Below are positions 28,101-40,100 of a stretch of DNA of 64,000 nucleotides, one piece after another (position 1 is the first letter of the stretch; each line of letters opens with the position of its first letter). A program made the position numbers and the translations under genes. The notes under the pieces were generated by a model. That model made no database searches. It was not told the DNA's origin and saw only the letters and a program-made list of their open reading frames with translations. The DNA is taken from assembly GCA_029962745.1 (NCBI GenBank), contig CM057151.1, forward strand, positions 39,876,943-39,940,942, read 5' to 3'. Source of the DNA: Echinometra lucunter (lineage: Eukaryota > Echinodermata > Echinoidea > Camarodonta > Echinometridae).

Positions 28101-31100
28101 TTGGAATAACATCCTTTAAGATATAATAAAGTACATGTAAATGATCCTTTTTGCCATCTCCACTTTACTCACGGGAATATATACAAAAACAAAAAGTGGA
28201 CATCTACCCAGCCAAGGGAATGTTGATGGTTTTATTCTCTTAATGACAAAATTTGTAGCTTTTCACACTGTACCCTTGGACTGTTCTTATACTCTGCATG
28301 CAAAGTAAAAATGCTTGGGAAAATTCAGAATAATCCTCTTAGCAGCAGCTAGAGGAGAAAAGTAGATTTTTCACCATTTCTCATGAATTGCTTGCAATGC
28401 TTATTAACGATGATAAATAGAATAGCAGGCACAGAAATTCATAGGGAGGAATAATCTGATTTCAGGTATCAAGCAGGTAACAAGAGATAATGAGATTTTA
28501 GTCTTCAGGGTTCGACAGTAAGCCAATTTGAAGGTTAAACAAACTTTCTTTAAAAAAAGCCCCCCAAAACCAAACTTTAGTTATAGGCACATATAAAAAA
28601 TAAATGGTTTGATAATACAGGGCATAAAAAGGGGGTCAGAAAAGGAGAGCGACAAAGAAAACCATTCATTTCCATACTTGATCTTCAAATGTTCTTGCTG
28701 TAGATTTATCTCTTTTTTTTTTTTTAGGTCACAAGATGTCAAATGATGGCTTGACATATCAAACTCACCAACATGTTATTTGTTATAACAGCCAAAGAAA
28801 AACACTTGTTTGTCCATAAATGATTGTAACAAGATAGTCATGAATTTTTATCAAATGAATCCATCAATATTTATGGGAAAATGGGTCAGGGTAAACAGTA
28901 TTTGTTTCAATGATAATTGCTGCAAGGTACCGGCACTCTAGGTTGGAAATACAAATTGGCAACTTCTTTTTAACAGTTTTGTTCACATTAGAGATTCAGT
29001 TCCTACAAGAACTTTGTATTCTGACATTTTCTACAACTTGGATCACTGTTGGACACTTTCTTGAAGCAGGCATCCTGGACGATATTTTCAAGACCTTACA
29101 TGTAATATTTTTTTTAAACATATCTTTAGGAACTTATATTTTGGCAGATGCCTTCATCTAGTTAAACATTCTTTTACCACCCGTTTGCCATTTCTTCATT
29201 TACACTTTTTTTTTTCTGTTGTTTCCAAAACACTGGAAATAAATTAGTCACATTAGTTAAACAAACATTCTCTAAAAGATCTTTAAAAAAATAGTTTTCT
29301 AAAAGATGTCTTAAAAAATCTACATATTTTTTTCACAAGATAAACCTTATACATCGCCATCTACACATTCACATTACAAGAAATAAGTCCAAAGAGATGT
29401 GTATTAAGGCACAATGCCTTGGCTTTGAAGATTTTATGAAAAATAGCAGTACCCACACATACATGAAATATCAGTTTTGAGCCCCCAGTAATGAGCAACA
29501 TTAGTTTAACCTTGAATACATACTTTTCTTTCCTCCTAGGTTGCTCATCAAATTTCAACCAAAACATTCATCATCTCTGAAAAATATATGCGGGGCAATT
29601 TGGAGGCCTACAAGGGTTTCGCGGACAGAGATGTAGGCGATTTCCCTGTTTCCCTCGAATCATTGGAGTTCTGTTGTAAAATGAGACCCAATCCAATACA
29701 ATCTGGGATTTGTAGCTTGCCAATATCTAGTTGCCAGATCTAAAGCCCTGGTGAAAATGGAGAATACTACAAACACATTCTATGTTTTCGTTGTGGGGAG
29801 AAAAAGTATGGAAGAGTAGCTAGTTATGCGCAATGTGGAAAAGTTATGTCTTGAGGCTTGGTCACATATGATGCGACAAACCCCCGCGTTTTTTTGTGCA
29901 GTAATTAAATGGAATATGAGGCAGCCCTCCCCCCCCCCCAAAAAAAAAAGGCAGAGGCAAGAGGCATATTTTTTGCCTCCCGGCAGCAAAATGCTGTAGA
30001 CCAATTGAATTCTTAAAAAGTTAGCCCAACATATGATGTTATGAGTTTGTCTGTGCAACTTTTGACAAAAATCTCTTCTATTTGAGCGTTGGCACATAAA
30101 TGCATGTTCATTAACCCATTCGTGACAGAGGGTCCACATTATGTAGTTTGGTCTAATAACTTTTGATGCAGAGCTCTAAAAATCATACCAAATACATGAG
30201 CAGAAAGAGCAAAAAATTCTACACTTACTGTGCCCATTTTTGTTGCATCAGTATTTGTTGTTTGATGCTGAATTTTTTTTAAAGGAAAATAAGCATTAAA
30301 ATCCTTAAATTGGCAATGTGATGAAAATGTTAAAATTACTGTTTTTCCCTGCAAATTGGCAACTTTATGACTTCTCATCATACATTCTGTTAATTTATAT
30401 TTATTTCAGATACATGATGTTTTATAAGAAAAATGTAGCAATAAAAGAAAATGTTGGTGTTGCCAATTTGAAGAATAAAAGCTGATCAAATTAGGCTTTA
30501 AATAATTCCTGCCAGGAATGGGTTAACATAAGTAGTGTGGTTTGCCGCACCGTATCTGAACAATTAAAAAAACCGCGGGGGGTTGTTGCGTCATATCTGC
30601 ACAAGCCTTTAAGCTAGTTTTCAAAGCAGACAATAGATCACAAGAGCATAGGTGCTGGAGTAGATTCTTTTACACACCCAAGGTGAAGAAGCAGTGAATG
30701 ACCTATGGTTTAACCCATTCAACACTAAGCCGAGATAACTCTGGTTTGTGTCTGTAGCAAATGTATGTTATACTGAAATTAAATCCTGCTCCACAGGTCA
30801 ACACAATTATGCTTCAGGTCACTTTCACAGATGTTTGCATGCTGACTGCAAGTTTGCAGAAGAAAGCTAAATACTCACATTCAGAATGGCTATTGCACCA
30901 GCTTCCCCAAGCTTGTTATTGCTGAGATTGAGTGAGAGTAAGTTCTTATTGCAGGACTTCTCATTTGAGATTGCCTGACCTAGCGCCTTTGCACCTTTCT
31001 CTGTGATGTTGTTGTGCCGCAGCGATAGGTTGACAATTCTGTAGTAGTAGAGAGAGAGAGGAAAGAATTGTAAAACAAGAGCTATTCCAGAATTTTACAA

Positions 31101-34100
31101 AGGACCACAGTTCTAACTTCTTAAAGAAGGGACATCAACATATATGTACATGCATGGTGTTTATACTGCAGACCACTAGCTATTCTAGAACTTGGCATAG
31201 ACAACCACAGAACTGATAGGCACACTTGCATGTCTGGGTGATTCTGACATGATCTTGTGTTCAATTAACTTTGCCGGCACCCCAATTAAACATGCATATT
31301 GTAGCTGCCTTTTCCCCCGAGTGGACTGTTTAACCAAGGAGTTTTAAGAGCTGGAGTACTAACTGGCAACAAATTATTTCAAGCAGCTGTCCCTTTCTAT
31401 GATTGCACAATAGAATCTAAAGGTCTAGGTTCGATGCCGCCAACATCACGGGAAACTTGAGTAATGGATTTTGTCACAAATAAAATATTGTTAATATTTC
31501 ACATCTTATATATCAATTAACAGAGAGAAAATTAAAGAGATGATAAAATATGAATAGAAAAGCCTATCTGTGTCGTGAAATTTGCGTATGTCGCATGATA
31601 GCAGTTTCAATCTGTGAAAAAGAGTAAAACTTTACAACCCTAAAACCTGCAATTTGACACTTTTCCATTTACTTCCTGCAAACGAAAATAAAAAGTGAAT
31701 TTGCTGAAGTACATTTATTTATGATGTTATATGTCAGATTAGTGCCTACACATGCCCAGTCGAGAAATTTTGATTCATATTTCAGGAAATTTTGCACCAT
31801 TTCCTTTCGCTTGCCTCCTGTGAACGTAAGCACTGTGTACTGCTCATATCATCAGACGAGTGGTAGCAAAAAGTAATTATCATTACAAAAGCATATTTCC
31901 CTTTGAAAATGGCCCGTAAGTTTGCAGCCAGGCAGAAAACTTTTGTCTATGTATCTGCAAGGAAGATCGAGTTAAGCACATGCCTGACATATTTTTCCTG
32001 GCAACATCAAACGTCACTTCAAAGGGAATGAGTTAGATGTGACTCCAGCTCTTGAAACTACTTGGTTTAACCATGGAATCAAACAATATAATTTATTTTA
32101 ACTTTGAGAGTGTGCCAGCATTGCTACTGGATGAATGTAACATAATTAAATGCAAATTGAAAGAGAACAAACAAGATAATTCTGGTATGTTTCTTAAATT
32201 CTCACATGGAACTCAACACAGACCGAACAAAGAGAAAATAGCATGCAATCTTTTTGAAACATGTATAATTCTACTCACATGCTGTCTTCAGCAATAAGAC
32301 ATGCCCAAGGCTCTTCAGGAATCGGGTTACCTTCAATGGTCAAATTTCTGTCACAAAGAAATAAATGTATTTGTTTGAAAGGTATGTCACATGTTCAGCT
32401 TTGCTGAAGAACGATAGGAGTATAGAAAATGAGAAAAGAAAAAAAGGCAAAGGAACAGAAAAAACAAGAAACAGGTTGATAAACAGACAAAGAGAAAGAG
32501 AGAAAGAGGGAGAGAGATTTACAAAAATACAAAGAGAGAGAGAGAGAGGGAGAGAGAGGGAGAGAGAGATTCAGAAAAGTGAATGAAAAGGTGATGAATG
32601 AAGACAAATTATGGAAATCAGAGAGGAATTAGATATACCTGGAAACAGAGCGAGCAAAAAGGGTCGGGTGAAAACTAAGAGACAGAAAAAGACAATGAGG
32701 TACAAACAAGGTTTTAAAAAATGGTCATCAGACAAATAAAAAGAAAGGCTATCATTACTGCAATATCATAGAGAAGCAACATAACATGAGTGGAGAAGAG
32801 AAAAAGACACAAGCTTAACAGGAGAAGGACTGGGAGAGAGGGGGGGGGGGGGGATAAACAAGGCGGAAAATGGAGAGTCACACAGCTAAGAAACATTTTT
32901 TTTAACCTCATGTCATACAGAGCCGTCACATATCAACCAAATTTAAAGTAAGTAGGAAGTTCATCCCAAGTTCAATTCTCACCATTAATAAGCATAAAAA
33001 CATTTCTACGAAAAACTGTTGCTTCGAGATATGACCTCATCTGGTAAACTCAATTAGAAGCAATCACTCTCAGCAATCTAAAGAAATTAATTGAATGATC
33101 AGAAGTCACTGATTATGTAGTACACTGTGCATGCAGGCCTCTACAAAAAAAATTTTCTTCACTTGCCCGACAGGGCAAGTAAAAAAAAGAATTGGTTGCC
33201 CGGAAGGAAAAACAACTTGCCCAAATTTTCTTTTTATTTCCTTTATTTTTATCTCATTTTTTTCCAGTAGTAAATATAATTTTAAATAGGGCTTAGTCAT
33301 TTAAGGTTTTTTTGCAAAATGTTTAAAAACTGTTTAAGAAAAAAAAAAACCCCCAAAAAACAGCAGCTTCGTTTAACCGTTTGAAATATACTGTAGATCT
33401 AGCATAATGTGAGATAATAAATAAATAAATAAATAAATAGAGAGGTAAAATCCTTACTCACAACTGTCAAAATATAACAAGGCAAACGCCAAGCGTTGTC
33501 TCGCCTGCATATTGCAGTCATGAAGAGACTGCATGTCAAAACTATGCTATATGACTTCTGAGGCTGTCAGCAGTTTAGGGGGTGAATTGTGGTTCTGACA
33601 GTTGACATATGCAATAATGGTATAGGCCTACTTTATCCCTAGGAAATCAGATAACACTAAGAATGCTGTTAATACTATGAAGCTATAATTATTTCCATGC
33701 AAGTAAGGAAATGAATGTTAGTGAAAAAGAATGTAACTGATAATAATGTGAGTAAAATTGTAAAATTAAATTAATTATTAAGGTGTTATGGCAAACTTAT
33801 TGTTTGAAAAATGGTATGAATTTGGTGATTCCACGTCAAAGCTATAGAAAGTTATTAGGTGTACAACATAGCACAGTGCCAGTTATGAAAAGTTCATTGA
33901 CCTTTGACCTTTGACCTTAATCAAATTCAACTCACATTCGAACTTGACCTGCACCTTCAAGAGATGGACCTCTCATATGAATTTGGCAATCCTACCTCGA
34001 AGGTATAGAAAGTTATTGTGTGTACAACATAGCACAGTGCCAGTCATGGAAAGTTCATTGACCTTTGACCTCTGACCTTATTCAAATTCAACTCATACTC

Positions 34101-37100
34101 AAACTTGACCTGTGCCTTCAAGAGATGTACCTCTGGTATAAATTTGGTGATCCCACCTCGAAGCTATAGAAAGTTATTGTGTGTACAACACAGCACAGTG
34201 CCAGTCATGGAAAGTTCATTGACCTTTGACCTTTGACCTTAATCAAATTCAACTCACATTCGAACTTGACCTGCACCTTCAAGAGATGGACCTCTTGTAT
34301 GAATTTGGCAATCCTACCTCGAAGGTATAAAAAGTTATTGTGTGTACAATATAGCACAGTGCCAGTCATGGAAAGTTCATTGACCTTTGACCTTTGACCT
34401 TATTCAAATTCGACTCATATTCGAACTTGACCTGCGCCTTCAAGAGATGGACCTCTGGTATGAATTTGGTGATTCCACGTCAAAGCTATAGAAAGTTATT
34501 AGGTGTACAACATAGCACAGTGCCAGTTATGAAAAGTTCATTGACCTTTGACCTTTGACCTTAATCAAATTCAACTCACATTCGAACTTGACCTGCACCT
34601 TCAAGAGATGGACCTCTCATATGAATTTGGCAATCCTACCTCGAAGGTATAGAAAGTTATTGTGTGTACAACATAGCAGTGCCAGTCATGGAAAGTTCAT
34701 TGACCTTTGACCTCTGACCTTATTCAAATTCAACTCATACTCAAACTTGACCTGTGCCTTCAAGAGATGTACCTCTGGTATAAATTTGGTGATCCCACCT
34801 CGAAGCTATAGAAAGTTATTGTGTGTACAACACAGCACAGTGCCAGTCATGGAAAGTTCATTGACCTTTGACCTTTGACCTTAATCAAATTCAACTCACA
34901 TTCGAACTTGACCTGCACCTTCAAGAGATGGACCTCTTGTATGAATTTGGCAATCCTACCTCGAAGGTATAAAAAGTTATTGTGTGTACAATATAGCACA
35001 GTGCCAGTCATGGAAAGTTCATTGACCTTTGACCTTTGACCTTATTCAAATTCGACTCATATTCGAACTTGACCTGCGCCTTCAAGAGATGGACCTCTGG
35101 TATGAATTTGGTGATCCCACCTTAAAGCTATAGAAAGTTATTGGGTGTACAACACAATTGTTGACGACGACGCCGACGCCGCCGCCGACGACGCCGACGA
35201 CGCCGACACCGGAAATAGTGATACCTATGTCTCGCTCCGCTACGCAGGCGAGACAAAAATCATCACTTGCCCAAGCGGGCAAGTGAGTTTGACATTTGCT
35301 TGCCCGCCCATGATTTTTACTTGCCCCGGGCAAGCAGGCAAGCGGGTTTGTGGTGCCCTGACATACACGCACGCACTCCGATTTCTTAGAAAACAAATAA
35401 CTATACTGTAGGGTTTGAAAGAAGGTAAGAAAAAAAAAACATTCATAATGAATCTTAAGAGCATGCTTTGCACACCTTACACTGTACTTACTTTAAATTT
35501 TGACACTGGGGTAAGAATGATGACAATTCCTTCAGTGTTTTTTCTGTAAAGCTTGTATTCCAGAAGCTATGCAAAAAAGAATGAGAAATTAAAAAAAGAG
35601 AAATCAGTTTATTTGTAACATATGTAAATTCATTTTCAAGAAAATCTAAACAGGTAAAAAGAGTACAAAAAATATTACTAATAATGTGCTTAAGACACAA
35701 CTTTTCTAATGCTCATTTTCTCTGCTGCCGCACATAAGTATTCTTAAATTTATCCTTCTTTTTCCTTTGGTTCTTTTTACAAAGAAAAAGTAAAAGGTTT
35801 GAAAAAGGCCTTTAAGGTTTGTTTTGTAAAATTCTGTTATATTTTGTGCTAGCCTCCTTCCCATCTCTTCATTCATGCTAACTGTACTGCAAATAGAGTA
35901 CAGACATTATTTAAGCATGGAAAAACAAAGACAAAAACATATACGTAATTATCATCACTGCAGGATATATCTAAATAAAATATTTGGATTTCAGATGCTT
36001 GAAGAGGGGTGCGTTGCTGAGTTTTGGAGAGCCCCGGTGCCCTTTTCCCCGGATACGCCATTATCTGATAGAACTTTACAAAGACACTATGATTAGAGTG
36101 AAAGCTGCAACAGAGGCTATCATGTAGAAACAATCTCTCCCCTAGATTTCAGACCTACAAGCCCAACAGCTGGAAACAACTTTATTTCCATACAAGCTAA
36201 AATTAAAGGCATTAATTTCATCCATGATAAGTCACCTCACTGACTGATCTTTGCAGAGGTTGCTTGCATAAGAATTCATGCTTTACAAACAGTAAAAGTT
36301 AAATAACACTTGATTTTTAACTGATCATGACAGAATAAAAGACTTGCATTTATTCTTTTCTTGGTCTTCTTCCTTTTTTGAGTTGTATGTGACATCAACT
36401 TACTACAAAAGATGCCTCCAAAACAAATTTGAATTACGGTAATAATGAACATTTTGAGGAAAACACAGAGATTTATTCTACTCAGTGAAGTATAAAAGAA
36501 CAACTTTTTAATTCCTGCATGCTTTCAAATTCAGCATTCATACAAACTATATTCCCTCCATCTTCTCCAAGAAACATGCAATATTTTCTTGCCTGAATTC
36601 CAATAACAGTGATCATGAGAGTCAAGTTCCAACACAAAACATCTGAATAATATGTATACCGTTACTGCCATCATCTATCAAAGAAATGCAATCCTTCAAC
36701 TGGATTATACCTCCACGGCAGCTGGAAAAACTCATCAAGTATTACTTTTCTGGATCACCAACCAAGATGACCATATGCATCTCTCTTCTGATTCCACAGC
36801 ATGGAAAACTGCAACCTGATCGGAGCCCCTTGCAAGACTGTCAACCTAGATATGAAAATACTTCTCTGAAGTTGGAGGTTAGGGATTCCTTGAAAAGGGA
36901 AATCTATTCTTTACCGAATTCCCTTGTATTAAAAAAAAAGTCAAGAAAAAAAAAATGAAATTGAGACTTCTCCCATTTGCAGTGTGGATCGCAAAATTAT
37001 TCACATCTCAATACAAAATGAACTGTACAATAAATTCTTCAACAGCAAGTTTCTCAACATTTTATTTTTTTCTTTTAAAATCACTAGCAAACTTACATGT

Positions 37101-40100
37101 AGTTGTTTTTGCTTCCGTCAGAATATATGGAATTTGCAGCAAGAGAGCTTTACCGGATATCTTACATCTCAGCCCTTGTAAAGAAGTACCATGGTGCACC
37201 ATGGTGTGTTTCTTTTTTTTTTTTTTTTTTTTCAACTTGGGGGTTCACAACCGAGACATTCTCATCATTTTGAGAATATGAACTATTATGGAACAAATTC
37301 AAATCCTATTTGGAACAATGGACCCTTGCTGTAATTTATTTCTGCATGGTTAATTTTCAGGACACAATGGAATAAGATGTAGAAAGCCTTCAGTTATCTA
37401 ACGAACACAGTTTCTCTCTATCATGCATAGATGGTTAAAGGCAGTACCCGATTTACAGTGCTAGAAAAAAAAAATTCAATTCAAGTCAAATCTAAAAAAT
37501 ACAACTTTAACACATTCACAGTATCATAATCATTATGGCTATTACAACAGGAAACATGAGAAAGTTCTTAAAAGTGTGTAGTAACCAAAATGAGATATTT
37601 TTTTCTTTCAATTCCTGGATTCATTCATTTAATTTCAACGATATGCCTTATTCTTGATATAGAATCATAACTGGACACAGAATTACCTTACATGTACAAT
37701 GTATATTAAACTGAGGATTAAACTGCACAATTCATGTCTGTATCGAGTCAGGAAGAACAAAAACAACTACCCTGTGTTGCAAAATGATATACACATATCA
37801 TTCTACCAAGATCAGTCACATTGACATTAATTTGTTGAAAGCCAGTCCACAAGGTTCTCATCAAGTTCTTTTATGCCTTAAAAGCCATTAGGAGCCTGGT
37901 GAAGTACAGCAATAAAATGGCAGCAAAAAGCAAAGTACAGCTCAATATGCTAAAGACGTTGAGAAATCACTGTATGTTGGTGAATCCCTCTGCAATGTGA
38001 AATTCAATTGTAAAGAGTATGGTACTTCATTCATCTGCAGATAACTGCTAAACACATGAGCATGCAATATTTTGTAATCTGCCTGCAGAATTTAGAGAAG
38101 ACAGAGTTCTTGGAAAGGCATACTTGCCAGCAATGAAGACTGAATTGATGGAAAGTTGTTTTTTTCCCAGTATTTTGCTGGAGCAAGGCTTTGGAATGCA
38201 ATAGTTTGTTGTTGTTGTTATTGAATTGGTTTTTGCAGACGTGTATGAATTATATATGAATAATTACGTTTGGAACCGACCTTTAACGTCAACATCCGAA
38301 AGATGTGACTCAGAATCAAACCTGGGTCTGATCAGAGTCAGTTTGTAGGCGAAGACAATGAGATGACTGCGGACGATAATGCTCAACCAACTCCTACTCC
38401 CTTACATGTAAATCAGGGGTAACAATTTCTCTTTTCATTGGGGGGGGGGGATAACAGAGGAAATTAATGCTTTCACCCCCCCCCCAAAAAAAAAAAAAAA
38501 AAAAAAAAAGATAAGGGACCAGTAATTAAATCACGATGTGTTACATGCTTCCGAATCCTCACCAATCTTCTGCAGTACAGAGAGACATTTACTTGGAGGA
38601 ATCCATGAAAAACTCTTAGCTTTGATGTGTCTAGAACTCTTGATGTATCACACTAAAGGCACTAAAGGCACTAAAGGCACCAAAGGCAAGGGAAAATGAA
38701 TTCTTATAACAAAAGTGAAACAACCTGAACAGAATCTCAGGAGAGCAGAACATTTTCTATGATGGCCAGCTCAAAGATTCATTACCTTTATCAATAATGC
38801 AGGCCAAGTGAGCTTCCTGGCTGTGCTACCAGCACCTCCATATAGCACCTTAACCATCATCCAAACTAAAGATCATAGATGATCCCTTTGGGAGAAAGCT
38901 TGTCAATGTTCTTGTAAGCTCTAACAGAATTGTTGATGGGACTGTAACTTATTACAGGATGTGCCACTACAAAGCTTGATAACTCTACCTATTTTCATCA
39001 TCTGACATTTACAAGCTTTCCCTCTGTGTTATTTGCAGTCTTTAGAACAAAATACAGGTACTCCCAATTGCCAATTGTGAGAATAGCTTTTGGGGAGAAA
39101 TTTGGACTTAAATTTTGGGACCAGTTGTGAGTCTGTTATGCAACTGATTCTACATAAAAAAAAAAGGCATGGTCCACAATAAGATGGTTTTTAGCCCTTC
39201 ATTTGTAAAGTGTGCTGATTGGCACAGTCACTTGTGTGCCATATCTGCCGATCAACACAAAGCAATGCCCACAACCTGGCTGAAGGATTGCTCTATTCAA
39301 CACAAAGATATGCAAAATTAAAGGAATTTATTTGTTGCATGACAACCCGATAACACATCGTACCAATCATTTTGCACTTGAATATCTTTAAAGCCTCATG
39401 AGAAATACAGTGTAGCACATGGAATTCCTTTGCATGGCTCATAAAGGCCAGAATTCACAAAGGTGGTTTAAATTTAGACCATGGTTTAGGCAAATTTTGT
39501 GGTATGAGTGCACTTAATTTAGCGCATACACAAAGAAAGGTCCAATTATGAATGCGCGAGTGTGGCAAAGGGCGCTAATTTCACGCTACTTGCCATGGTT
39601 TAGACCATGGTTTATGTAAATTTTAGCATGGTTTATATGAATTAATTTACATAATCCATAGTTTAAACCATAGCAACGAGCGTGATTTTAGCGCCCTTTC
39701 CCACACACGCACGTTTATTATTGGACCTTTCTTGGTGTATGTGCTAAATTAAGTGCACTTATTCCACAAAATTTGCCTAAACCATGGTCTAAATCTAAAC
39801 CACTTGTGAATTCCAGCCAAAGAGTTGAAAACTGATAATTTTAGCTATTTCATACACTGAGGGCAGATCAGTGAGAGTGCATGCCTAACATGACGAAACT
39901 GCGAAAATTATACTGCTAACCCCTAACCCTAACATGGTTTTTACCACTACACTGTATCTTTAACTTTGTCCAGGTATAGGGACACTTCACATATTGCACA
40001 TCTTCCTTCAAATCATCAGTCTAAAGATGGCACGATGTTTTGCAAAGTGCACTGTTTTGCTGGAATGAAAAGGTTAATAACCTTGGATGATATATTTGGA

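Noticed and set aside
28910..29161. 83-residue hydrophobic plus-strand frame
   Set aside because: Composition typical of AT-rich intron, no motif or context.
33819..35104. CRISPR array
   Set aside because: Units are contiguous tandem repeats without unique spacers and lie in an intron of a metazoan gene.
35240..35473. Minus-strand frame with CPGQV/CPLGQV repeats
   Set aside because: Fully explained by the CTTGCCC palindromic DNA repeats; no start, domain or splice support.
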